This document shows positions 9,182-15,122 of a stretch of DNA of 37,969 nt, in pieces; the stretch's first letter is position 1, and each line of letters starts with the position of its first letter. The translations under genes were made by a program, and so were the position numbers. The notes beneath the pieces were generated by a model. That model did no database searches, was not told the origin of the DNA, and worked only from the letters and a program-made list of their open reading frames with translations. Origin of the DNA: a virus. The DNA lies in IMG/VR virus record IMGVR_UViG_3300048832_000030, positions 1 through 37,969 of that record; one strand, given 5' to 3'.

Positions 9182-9383
9182 CTAGCACCTCCAACTGGCT
9201 GACCCGCTGCTCCAACGCAGCCACGTAATCCGCCAGTAAAATCAAATACACATCAGTACCACCCAGACCACAAGAGGTTAGCCCTTGCAAGTCATCATGA
9301 CTTCGCTGCTCCAACTCCAGCCGCAACAACAACTCCGTGCCCGGCGTCTGTATCAGTTCACTGACTCTTCTCATGCTTGCCAT
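9144..9383 (-). CDS. Small coiled-coil protein overlapping the large terminase gene
   Basis: This 79-residue protein has GGAGG at good spacing before the ATG. It overlaps the upstream gene by 26 nt and the large terminase by 38 nt, so it is probably real and translationally coupled. The C-terminal half (LLADYVAALEQRVSQLEVL) is a short amphipathic helix with heptad-like Leu/Val spacing. It could be a terminase accessory or oligomerisation factor. No family is recognised. Confidence 0.55.
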   Translation of the reverse strand: MASMRRVSELIQTPGTELLLRLELEQRSHDDLQGLTSCGLGGTDVYLILLADYVAALEQRVSQLEVLDGPRSGAGAAGS

Positions 9384-9927
9384 CGCTCACCTCCGCTGCC
9401 ACAGTGTTGTCACTACCTGCTGCCACTTTATTGTCACCATCACCCTTCTTCCACGGCGCAGCGTCGTACTTCTCCCGCTGCGCCTTCCTCTCCGCTGCCG
9501 CCACCCGCTTCTCCCGCTTCAGCCGACCCGCCTCCAACTCCTCCGCCCGCTTACCCTCCACCGCCGCGTCCGCATACTTCTTCAAGATCCCCCGCACCTG
9601 ACCCACCAGCTTCCGGTCGTGCTCGTAACCAGCCAACGCCTCCTCCTCCACCTCCCCCAGAAACTTCGGCACCGTCCGCGTAAAGAACTCAATCGGCTTC
9701 TGCGCCGCCACCCGCATGTAACTCCGCGCCACGTCACTCGGGGGCAACTCACCGGCCAACTCCCACCGCAACAGCACACGTCCCCGCTCGTCCTCTTGCA
9801 CCACCTTCTCAAAGTTCCTCGCTACCCACGACACCGCACCCCGCAAGTCCACCTGCTCCCCAACAGCCGGGACCACCACTGACGCCACCTTGTCACCGCC
9901 CCTGTCCGCGACACTCAGGTTCCCCAT
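9358..9927 (-). CDS. Putative small terminase subunit or packaging-associated protein
   Basis: This 189-residue protein is the first gene of the leftward head operon, the standard place for a small terminase, which binds the packaging site and recruits the large subunit. The central part (LPPSDVARSYMRVAAQ, then FFTRTVPKFL) is helical, followed by a highly charged coiled-coil stretch (EELEAGRLKREKRVAAAERK). The C-terminal tail holds an imperfect repeat (DNKVAAG, DNTVAAE). GGGAGGT lies before the ATG. No certain HTH is visible, so the role is inferred from position. Short GTGACAA repeats occur in and just upstream of the gene. Confidence 0.5.
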   Translation of the reverse strand: MGNLSVADRGGDKVASVVVPAVGEQVDLRGAVSWVARNFEKVVQEDERGRVLLRWELAGELPPSDVARSYMRVAAQKPIEFFTRTVPKFLGEVEEEALAGYEHDRKLVGQVRGILKKYADAAVEGKRAEELEAGRLKREKRVAAAERKAQREKYDAAPWKKGDGDNKVAAGSDNTVAAEVSDGKHEKSQ

Positions 9928-10637
9928 CTCTTACCTCCCCCTCTGACACAACCTTGTCACCCCACTCACCTCCGCGCGCACGTACCCGCTGCATCACCCT
10001 AGCCACACTCCCTTGTAACCGGGCCACATGTTGCCACAACCACGCTACACCAGTCAAGTCGTAACAGCCACTACAACCATGGCATACCCAAAATAGCTCA
10101 CGCTACCGCAGGGGCTGCTGCCTAACAACCACAGCCACAATAGGTTACAGAACAGCTATCACAGCCACCAGGGAGGTGGCATATAGGTTTCACGGCACGC
10201 GCGCCAGGAGGCTAATTCGAGTGACTCCCAGCGACCGGGGCCGGGGTCTGGCTCAGATTCCGCTGGGGTGCGCTACCTCTGTTGCTGCTGTACGGCGCTG
10301 CCACACCACAGTGCGGTAGGTGTAAGCTATTGCGCCATAGCCACTTACGCACCACACAATGTAGTACAGTGGGAACGCATAGCACTATATATATGGTGCG
10401 GATGCAGGGGTAGGAGGCAGCAAGGGTGGAAGCAAATGGCATGGCCGTGCGATTAGGTGTGGCGCAGACCAAATATTCTACACCCGCGTGTGTAGCATGT
10501 TGTTCCCCCTGCGTGTGCTACCTGGTGTTGTTGCTGTATCCTGCGTCCGTTGGTTCGGCAGTTGCTTGTGATACTGCCTGCGTAGGTTGGTTTGCTGCGG
10601 CAGCAGAGCAGGTGGGGATCGGTACCTGCTAGGAACC
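9928..10637. other. Non-coding divider between divergent operons
   Basis: No convincing gene is seen in this stretch, which separates the leftward head operon from the rightward accessory operon. Its base composition is unlike the coding regions around it, with T/G-rich runs and an AT-rich TATATATA near 10390. Visible hairpins are 10319-10353 (GGTGTAAGCTAT against ATAG..CTTA..CACC), 10492-10521 (GTAGCA against TGCTAC) and 10607-10630 (AGCAGGT against ACCTGCT). A 33-codon minus-strand reading (9994-9893, MQRVRARGGEW) overlaps the next gene and could be a leader peptide, but support is weak. It plausibly holds divergent promoters. Confidence 0.5.
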
Positions 10638-10787
10638 ATGAACAGTAGAGGAGCCGATCGCGGCAACTTTGACCGGGAAGCAGCAATTGTGAGGTTAGCG
10701 CGGATGGCGCGGAACAGTTGTAAGTTGTTCCAGTCTCACAACATAGTGGCGTTCATGGCTGTAATTTCCACCTGGCTAATCGCGTGA
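10638..10787 (+). CDS. Possible small protein with a C-terminal hydrophobic segment
   Basis: This 49-codon reading begins at an ATG with AGGA just upstream. It has a basic N-terminal part and a hydrophobic end (IVAFMAVISTWLIA) that could insert in a membrane. Its stop overlaps the GTG of the next reading frame (GTGA). It would be the first gene of the rightward operon. Evidence is only the start signal, coupling and composition. Confidence 0.3.
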   Translation: MNSRGADRGNFDREAAIVRLARMARNSCKLFQSHNIVAFMAVISTWLIA

Positions 10788-10990
10788 GCAGACCCGTCGT
10801 AGCTTGGCTGTCATCGCGTTGCTTCCGGTGCTCAGGCTTGTGTGGCAACGGAGCCTGTGGGCGGGTGCTGAGCGTACCCGCTGATGCGATGAGTAATGTA
10901 GCAGGGGTGGCGAAATGGGTAAAGACAAAAAGGGTAAAAATCGTGGGGGGGGACGTTGAAAAGCAAGATCTCGATTGTATAGGGGTGTAG
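10784..10990 (+). CDS. Possible small Cys-containing protein
   Basis: This 68-codon reading starts at a GTG overlapping the preceding stop. It contains an N-terminal Cys cluster (CFRCSGLCGNGACG), resembling a zinc knuckle, and a basic C-terminal part. Codon use is not clearly gene-like and no family is recognised. It is kept because it is coupled at its 5' end and stops 8 nt before the next gene. Confidence 0.25.
   Translation: MSRPVVAWLSSRCFRCSGLCGNGACGRVLSVPADAMSNVAGVAKWVKTKRVKIVGGDVEKQDLDCIGV
10915..10959 (+). CDS. Possible 14-residue Lys/Gly-rich peptide
   Basis: ATG at 10915 opens a 14-codon frame, MGKDKKGKNRGGGR, with a GGGGTGG Shine-Dalgarno-like run 4 nt upstream. It lies in another frame inside the previous weak candidate; at most one of the two is likely to be translated. 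The strongly basic composition is peptide-like rather than random, but so short a frame cannot be proven from sequence. Confidence 0.25.
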   Translation: MGKDKKGKNRGGGR

Positions 10991-10998
10991 AGGGAACA

Positions 10999-11268
10999 AT
11001 GATTAGCTTGGTACTAGAAAAGGAGAAGGAAATGAGAACCTGGAACGCAAGACAGATACAGAAGAGCTATTTGGCGGCCGTGCAGGCAGCGCGTGCGTTG
11101 CAGGCGGCCGTGGAGTCTCTGCGGGACTATGACAGCAGAGACGCGAGCGAGATAGAGGAAATGGTACGTTTTGCGGCGGCGGAGCACTGCTCACACGACG
11201 AGCGCGGGGCGCAAGCTTACATCAGCATGTTGTGGGACGAGGAGGTAATGAGCGTAGAAGAGGAGTAA
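10999..11268 (+). CDS. Small helical protein, function unknown
   Basis: This protein has 89 residues from the ATG at 10999 (GAGGGA upstream), or 78 from the ATG at 11032, which has the better AAGGAG. The sequence is mostly helical and Ala/Glu-rich (SYLAAVQAARALQAAVESL, then EIEEMVRFAAAEH). It ends in an acidic tail. Coding quality is much better than in the region upstream, so this is the first confident gene of the rightward operon. No domain is recognised. Confidence 0.6.
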   Translation: MISLVLEKEKEMRTWNARQIQKSYLAAVQAARALQAAVESLRDYDSRDASEIEEMVRFAAAEHCSHDERGAQAYISMLWDEEVMSVEEE

Positions 11269-11275
11269 TGGTGAA

Positions 11276-11350
11276 ATGACGGGGGTATTGCTGGTTGGTT
11301 TTGTGTTGGTGTTGGTGTTGTTCGTGGGTGCTGAATTTATTGGAAAGTAG
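11276..11350 (+). CDS. 24-residue single-span membrane peptide
   Basis: The frame starts at ATG 11276 with GAGGAG about 11 nt upstream and ends at TAG 11350. After MTG it is almost entirely Val, Leu, Gly and Phe (VLLVGFVLVLVLFVG), then AEFIGK. This is a textbook single transmembrane helix with a charged end. It sits between two genes with 7-nt gaps on each side. It could be a small membrane effector or regulator; the function is unknown. A random G/T-rich stretch could mimic this, hence the modest confidence. Confidence 0.45.
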   Translation: MTGVLLVGFVLVLVLFVGAEFIGK

Positions 11351-11357
11351 GTGAGTG

Positions 11358-11576
11358 ATGACCATTGATGAACGTAACCTGGCGACCTTGCGGCGAAATA
11401 TCAAGCGAACGCTTCGCAAATGGAAGCAAGAGGGGACTGTGGGTGCCAGTGTGGCATGTCTGCTGCAATGCACACCTACTGACGGGTTGACATGCACCCC
11501 GACCGACTACATGCACAACTGGTATGTAGAGGCTTTTAGCGCTGCCAGAAACCTAGGCTTTGACCTGTACGACTAA
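11358..11576 (+). CDS. Small basic protein upstream of the hammerhead ribozyme
   Basis: This 72-residue protein starts at ATG 11358 after a GGTGAGTG-type ribosome-binding site. The same style (AGGTGAG-x-G-ATG) recurs before several later genes of this operon. The N-terminal half is basic (RRNIKRTLRKWKQEG) and the C-terminal half is mixed (YMHNWYVEAFSAARNLGF). The stop codon (11574-11576) abuts the first base of the hammerhead ribozyme. No family is recognised. Confidence 0.6.
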   Translation: MTIDERNLATLRRNIKRTLRKWKQEGTVGASVACLLQCTPTDGLTCTPTDYMHNWYVEAFSAARNLGFDLYD

Positions 11577-11649
11577 GGGCGAAACGCCCCCGCGCCTCTT
11601 GGTGTGGTGTGGGGGCGTCTACGGGTGTGTGGCCCGTACTGATGAGCCC
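11577..11649 (+). ncRNA. Type II hammerhead ribozyme
   Basis: Every conserved core element is present in the order of a type II (stem II open) hammerhead. GGGC (11577-11580) is the 3' side of stem II, followed by GAAA (11581-11584). Stem III is CGCCCCC (11585-11591) paired perfectly with GGGGGCG (11611-11617). The U16.1-C17 cleavage dinucleotide is T11618-C11619. Stem I is TACGGG (11620-11625) paired with CCCGTA (11633-11638). CTGATGA (11639-11645) is the invariant box, and GCCC (11646-11649) closes stem II. Cleavage is predicted 3' of C11619. It lies between two genes, starting right after a stop codon, so it would split the polycistronic mRNA. Confidence 0.92.
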
Positions 11650-11675
11650 AAACAAGTGAGAAGGGAAGGTGAGAG

Positions 11676-11915
11676 ATGACCATGTATCACAGTGATCCTG
11701 ATCGGGAGAGTGAGTCGCGCGCACTGGAAGACATTGAGGTATTCCAGGTGCCGGAGGATTACGAACTGGAGGCCGATGAGAACGGCGAGTACGCGCCGGG
11801 TTGGTATTGGTGGTCCTGCTCGCCCGGTTGCTTGCCGGATGGCGCCGCCTGCGGGCCGTTTGAGAGTGAGGCCGAGGCGTTGGATGATGCACGGGAAGAT
11901 TTGCGGGAATGCTAG
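11676..11915 (+). CDS. Small acidic protein of a recurring phage type
   Basis: This 79-residue, strongly acidic protein is preceded by GGAAGGTGAGAG. The C-terminal half carries GWYWWSCSPGCLPDG followed by GPFESEAEALDDAR. This resembles small phage and bacterial proteins in which a Trp-rich turn with PGCLPD precedes a GPF-x-[ST]-E-x-EA helix; I know no assigned function for them. It is the first gene downstream of the ribozyme and would be translated from the 3' cleavage product, whose 5' end begins with the stem I hairpin. Confidence 0.65.
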   Translation: MTMYHSDPDRESESRALEDIEVFQVPEDYELEADENGEYAPGWYWWSCSPGCLPDGAACGPFESEAEALDDAREDLREC

Positions 11916-11930
11916 AGGGGATGGCGAGCG

Positions 11931-12155
11931 ATGACACAAATCAGCATAGAGCGGTTGATTCGTCGAGCGCAGAAACGTGCGCACGACAACTGGGAGACTT
12001 GGTGTGTGGTCGAGTGGGAGGAGGCCGAGGAGATCCGGCACGGTGTGATGCCTCTGGATGCGACCGAGTATGACGATTTCACCACATTCGATGGGCGCAT
12101 CTTAGTGGTGTGCGAGAGTGATGGATTGGTGGACTACGTGCGACAAGGTAAGTGA
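11931..12155 (+). CDS. Small protein, function unknown
   Basis: This 74-residue protein follows a GGCGAGCG start context 15 nt after the previous stop. The N-terminal part is basic and helical (IERLIRRAQKRAHDNWETW). The rest is acidic with alternating strands (ATEYDDFTTFDGRILVVC). No domain is recognised. It belongs to the rightward accessory operon by spacing and by the shared ribosome-binding style. Confidence 0.6.
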   Translation: MTQISIERLIRRAQKRAHDNWETWCVVEWEEAEEIRHGVMPLDATEYDDFTTFDGRILVVCESDGLVDYVRQGK

Positions 12156-12182
12156 CCCTATTTAACGAGGGGAAGGTGAGCG

Positions 12183-12443
12183 ATGAAACGATCTTTTACC
12201 ATTGGTGACTTTGCACGAAACATTGAATCAGGATGGATTGGGCAGATTGTGGAAATACTGCCACCACAAGAGGTCAAGGTTAACGACACTGAATCATTCT
12301 TCGAGACGATGGCGCGTTTGCGTGGAGTCTGCACGTTGTGCAGCATGGTGACCGGGGAAACCGTCATTGACGACGACGATATTCAATTTCACTCCGTGGA
12401 TGACTTGGAACATGCCAAGTTGACGTGCTGCCATGAGTCTTGA
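12183..12443 (+). CDS. Small protein, function unknown
   Basis: This 86-residue protein is preceded by GGGAAGGTGAGCG. It starts with MKRSFTIGDFARNIES and contains an SH3-like pattern of short strands (GWIGQIVEILPPQEVKVND), followed by VCTLCSMVTGETVI and a C-terminal CCHES. The two Cys-containing sites could bind metal. Its end overlaps the next small gene by 11 nt. Confidence 0.6.
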   Translation: MKRSFTIGDFARNIESGWIGQIVEILPPQEVKVNDTESFFETMARLRGVCTLCSMVTGETVIDDDDIQFHSVDDLEHAKLTCCHES

Positions 12444-12534
12444 CCTCTTGTCTCTGATCCACACCGCTGCCGCGCTCGCGTTGGGCGCGGCAGTGGGGTG
12501 GGTGACATTCAATGCGAAGGGTGGTGAGCGATGA
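12433..12534 (+). CDS. 33-residue hydrophobic mini-protein
   Basis: The frame from ATG 12433 overlaps the previous gene by 11 nt and the next gene by 4 nt (ATGA). It encodes a 33-residue protein whose core (LLSLIHTAAALALGAAVGW) would span a membrane once. There is no strong ribosome-binding site, so translation would depend on coupling to the upstream gene. Its last codons contain the GGTGAGCG that serves the next gene. Coupling at both ends supports it being a real gene. Confidence 0.45.
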   Translation: MSLDLLSLIHTAAALALGAAVGWVTFNAKGGER

Positions 12535-12869
12535 AAACGAAAGACGGTTTGACGGTGTATGACCTAGACCCGCAAGCAGGTGAATTGTGGGCGGTCGCCG
12601 GGCCTAATGGTTTCGACCCAAAGGCTATCGACCCCGACAACTTACCGGACGGCTTCCGGTGGGTGGAAGACGAGGAGTGGGAAGCAATCCAAGCGGACGC
12701 TCCGCGCATCCCGGTGGCGCTGCGGTACGAGACTGATCTCGGCAAATGGGTAGCCGAGAGTGACCTGTACATCTGCGCGTGCGACCGGCGCATCGACGCG
12801 CTGGCGGAGATGTGCAGCTATCACAACTGCACGGCAGACAGGTTCGAGATCACGGTGGATGAAATCTGA
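12531..12869 (+). CDS. Small acidic protein, function unknown
   Basis: This 112-residue protein begins at an ATG preceded by GGTGGTGAGCG. It is acidic and Trp-rich (GFRWVEDEEWEAIQADA), with later Cys residues in LYICACDRR and MCSYHNC. The pattern suggests a small compact domain, perhaps metal-binding, but I know no family. It is in the same operon as its neighbours. Confidence 0.6.
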   Translation: MKTKDGLTVYDLDPQAGELWAVAGPNGFDPKAIDPDNLPDGFRWVEDEEWEAIQADAPRIPVALRYETDLGKWVAESDLYICACDRRIDALAEMCSYHNCTADRFEITVDEI

Positions 12870-12909
12870 ATGGGCGGTAACACAACAGCACGAAAGGTAA
12901 GGTGAGACA

Positions 12910-13128
12910 ATGGCACGACCGAAACGACAGATTAGTAGCGACCAGTCAACGGCCACTAACGGAATTTTGGCGCAGCTCCCCACTATTCAGTGGCTTGAGG
13001 ACCGGGCGCAGGAATTGACAGACGAGCTAAACCGCGTCAAGTCGCTCCTGTCTTGGCGTGAAGCACTGGAAGACAATGCGGCTTGCGTGGGTAGCCAATT
13101 TAACCCACCAGAGGACCAGGATGCCTGA
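12910..13128 (+). CDS. Small helical protein, function unknown
   Basis: This 72-residue protein is preceded by GGTAAGGTGAGACA. Its centre (WLEDRAQELTDELNRVKSLL) is a strong amphipathic helix that could form a coiled coil. The start MARPKRQ is basic. Its 3' end holds a hairpin (GTGGGT against ACCCAC), and just after the stop lies a palindrome (CCTGGC-AC-GCCAGG, 13130-13143). No family is recognised. Confidence 0.55.
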   Translation: MARPKRQISSDQSTATNGILAQLPTIQWLEDRAQELTDELNRVKSLLSWREALEDNAACVGSQFNPPEDQDA

Positions 13129-13264
13129 TCCTGGCACGCCAGGCCTCCCAGAAGGCCCCAGAATCGACGCGGCGGCGGGAAACGGGAAAAGAACCCGCAC
13201 CCCCGCACGTCGCGTCCTGGGGGCTACTGGGGGCCTCCTGTGCGATGCAGGTAATTACACACCT

Positions 13265-14005
13265 ATGGGGGATATACAAGTGATCGACCACGCCAATGAA
13301 CAGGCTGCATCAGGCACCAAGGTGGTGGCATATGTCCGCTTTTCGCCTCGCCCCAACCAGGACGATTGCGATAGCTGCGACTATCAGCTCGCGGAGCTAC
13401 GCAGCTACGCCGCCGCGCGCGGTTGGGAGATCGTGGCCGAGTTCCGCGACGACGCGGTGAGCGGCAAGACCGACTACGAGTCGCGTCCCGGCCTGTTCGA
13501 CGCGGCGCAGGCGTGCAAGCGCGGGTACATCCTGCTCGTGCATCGCATCGACCGCCTCTTTCGTGATCTCCAGCATGGCCTGGCCTTCCGCGCCATGCTG
13601 GTACACCGCAAGATCAAACTCATGAGCATCCACGAGGACGCGGCCTGCGTCGATTCGCCGGAGGGGCGCATGATGCTGTCGCTGTTCCTGATCTTTGCGC
13701 AGTACCAGCGCGAGCTGACCAGCGCTCGCACTCGCTCCAAGATGCTGGCCTATCAGGCGCAGGGGCGGCGGATGTCGCGGATGCCGCCGTACGGCAGCCG
13801 CATCGACACGTACGACCGCAAGCGGCTCGTCCCTGAAGTTGGCGAACAGCAGAATCTGGAGATGCTGCGGCAGCTCCGGGCGCAGGGGCTCAGCCCCAAC
13901 AAGATTGCGGACAAGATGAATGAGCGCCACATCCCCTGCCGCGCGGCGAAGCAATGGACGCACACGCAGGTGCGCCGCATTTTCAAGCATCACGGGATCA
14001 AGTGA
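13265..14005 (+). CDS. Serine recombinase (resolvase/invertase family)
   Basis: The N-terminal resolvase domain is clear: AYVRFS with the nucleophilic Ser27, then DDAVSGK (63-68) and HRIDRLFRD (93-101), which carries the conserved active-site Arg residues. The C-terminal part (PPYGSRID, IADKMNERHI, then WTHTQVRRIF) matches a short 'Recombinase' helical domain. At about 246 residues it is far shorter than large serine integrases. It is more likely a resolvase or invertase than the lysogeny integrase, a role filled by the tyrosine recombinase at 25480. Start: ATG 13265, or GTG 13280 with GGGGG upstream. A longer reading from 13058 overlaps the previous gene and is unlikely. Confidence 0.85.
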   Translation: MGDIQVIDHANEQAASGTKVVAYVRFSPRPNQDDCDSCDYQLAELRSYAAARGWEIVAEFRDDAVSGKTDYESRPGLFDAAQACKRGYILLVHRIDRLFRDLQHGLAFRAMLVHRKIKLMSIHEDAACVDSPEGRMMLSLFLIFAQYQRELTSARTRSKMLAYQAQGRRMSRMPPYGSRIDTYDRKRLVPEVGEQQNLEMLRQLRAQGLSPNKIADKMNERHIPCRAAKQWTHTQVRRIFKHHGIK

Positions 14006-14031
14006 GGGTTACAACCTTTTCTGCGCAAAGA

Positions 14032-14114
14032 CCGGCCTTTCTGGGTGGGATAAAGTCTTCGCCTTGGCTGTAGCTAAGCTCAGCAGAGGCGAAAACACCC
14101 TGTCCCACCGCCGG
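14032..14114 (+). ncRNA. Candidate structured RNA downstream of the serine recombinase gene
   Basis: Three co-axial helices nest symmetrically: CCGGC (14032-14036) with GCCGG (14110-14114); GGTGGGA (14044-14050) with TCCCACC (14103-14109); GTCTTCGCC (14055-14063) with GGCGAAAAC (14088-14096, one mismatch). GCTG and CAGC can close the inner loop. The helices are separated by asymmetric internal loops, the signature of a folded RNA rather than a simple terminator, and no T-run follows. No known class is recognised. The strand is assumed from the upstream gene. Confidence 0.4.
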
Positions 14115-14535
14115 AGGCTCGTCGGGAAGTCGCGCGTGCTACTTGCGGTGCAGCGTATGTTGGCGCTGCAGGCTTGCTGTCGGGGGTTAAAGTGACCGCC
14201 ACCCACCGGGTTGTCGGCAAGGCAGAGCCCGGATTTTTCAGTCGCTCCCCGCAGCATGGAAAGTTGGTCAGCTTTCGTCTGGTCACGTCAAGCGCGTTCC
14301 CCTCAGGGGTCCGACGCGGACGCACTACCGTCTGCTTTGTGGTCGGCGCTCCCTGCCTGGCAGTCCGTTGGCATGGTTCGACGGCGCGGAGCGGAACACG
14401 GCTGCCGTACGCAATCGGTCGCATGGAGAGCGATTCTTGCACCTTGGCCCCGATCTATCCGCTAGTTGTCGTGGAACGCAGCACTTCGACACGCGAAACT
14501 TCTGCGTCGGCGGGGTTTCCAGCCCGGTCGGCGCA
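14115..14535. other. Gene-free, hairpin-rich stretch
   Basis: No reading frame here has a ribosome-binding site, recognisable motif or gene-like codon pattern, although long frames exist by chance on both strands because stops are rare. Short perfect hairpins are frequent: GCAGCG/CGCTGC near 14153, CCCC/GGGG near 14297 and GTCCG/CGGAC near 14308. The stretch may be decayed sequence, an untranslated RNA, or a remnant of recombination next to the serine recombinase. Confidence 0.4.
14206..14237 (+). terminator. Candidate terminator of the rightward operon
   Basis: CCGGG (14206-14210) can pair with CCCGG (14228-14232) across a 17-nt loop, and a run ATTTTT follows directly. The stem is short, so termination strength is uncertain. 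It lies about 200 nt after the serine recombinase stop and is the only hairpin plus T-run on the plus strand in this region. Confidence 0.4.
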
Positions 14536-14622
14536 CGAAAAAACCCGAAAGGGCTTCGCCTCCGCCTTTCGGCCACCGTTTCCGGTGCAACATACAAGGC
14601 GAAGCCCCTTCGGGTTCTTTCG
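14536..14622 (-). terminator. Three-way-junction hairpin and terminator of the leftward early operon
   Basis: The arms 14536-14561 and 14597-14622 pair over 26 bp with only two G-U wobbles. Read on the minus strand, the closed end holds two GAAA-tetraloop hairpins, CACCG-GAAA-CGGTG and GCC-GAAA-GGC, and the 3' arm ends in TTTTTT. The tetraloops are GNRA only on the minus strand, so this is the transcribed sense. It lies 78 nt past the last gene of the leftward array and faces the rightward operon, so it is well placed to stop leftward transcription. The extra junction makes it more elaborate than a standard terminator. Confidence 0.7.
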
Positions 14623-14700
14623 TTAGGTGGTATGTGGCACCCAACGCCGGTATCCTACCAAAACAGATAATGGCGTCAAGTCTTCCGTACGGGTTTTCCG

Positions 14701-14940
14701 TTACGTGTTGTGGGTATGCCGCACCATACCATCGGTCACCTGCTTCGTGATCTCCCACACCATGCCGCACTGGTTCCGCTCGTCGTGCGCCAGCCGCTCG
14801 GGCGACCAGCCGCGACGGATAGCCTCGCAGGCGGCACAGATGCCAGCCGGGTCGGGGCAGGGCTGGGCCTGGTCGCAGCCCTGGGGGCAGTAGCCCTCGT
14901 CGTCCAACGGCAGTCCGCACTCGTGGCACAGGCAGGTCAT
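14701..14940 (-). CDS. Small zinc-knuckle-like protein, last gene of the mosaic array
   Basis: This 79-residue protein runs from the ATG at 14940, which overlaps the previous stop by 4 nt. It has two Cys clusters: CLCHECGLPLDDEGYCPQGC and, after a short linker, CPDPAGICAACEA, spaced like a zinc ribbon or treble-clef knuckle. The C-terminal half is helical. It lacks the array's coiled-coil module and the GGGDE tail, as expected for the last member, and its ribosome-binding context differs (AAGGGGA). Confidence 0.6.
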   Translation of the reverse strand: MTCLCHECGLPLDDEGYCPQGCDQAQPCPDPAGICAACEAIRRGWSPERLAHDERNQCGMVWEITKQVTDGMVRHTHNT

Positions 14941-15122
14941 GGCGTGTCCCCTTGGGCTGTGGCTGCCGTGAGCAGCCGGCGGCACTCGTCCCGCTCGCCC
15001 CGCAGCCGCTCGATTTCGGCCCGTGCTGCATCGAGTTCCTTCTCAAATTTCCACATCCTGTGCTGTGGACAGCACATGTTGTCGGCTTGCACTGCAAGAC
15101 CACACAAATCACAAATCCTCAT
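14937..15122 (-). CDS. Array gene: Cys-knuckle plus ERLR/ECRRLL coiled coil
   Basis: This 61-residue protein overlaps the previous gene by 14 nt. The N-terminal CDLCGLAVQADNMCCPQH is zinc-knuckle-like. It is followed by the array's shared coiled-coil module, AEIERLRGERDECRRLL. The start codon sits directly after a junction copy (GGGAGGCGGGG), so its ribosome-binding site is coded within the 3' end of the upstream gene. Confidence 0.65.
   Translation of the reverse strand: MRICDLCGLAVQADNMCCPQHRMWKFEKELDAARAEIERLRGERDECRRLLTAATAQGDTP

Noticed and set aside
10453-10686. Minus-strand 77-codon Cys-rich frame in the divider
   Set aside because: No start signal and Cys/Thr/Arg composition typical of non-coding translation.
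13058-13264. N-terminal extension of the serine recombinase
   Set aside because: It overlaps the preceding gene in another frame and adds residues not found in the family; the catalytic domain starts well after 13265.
14032-14114. A second hammerhead ribozyme
   Set aside because: GAAA is present but there is no CTGANGA box and no cleavage triplet in the required place.
14080-14442. Minus-strand 120-codon frame in the gene-free block
   Set aside because: No ribosome-binding site, Arg/Pro/Thr-rich shadow-like composition and no recognisable motif; it also lies beyond the strong leftward terminator.
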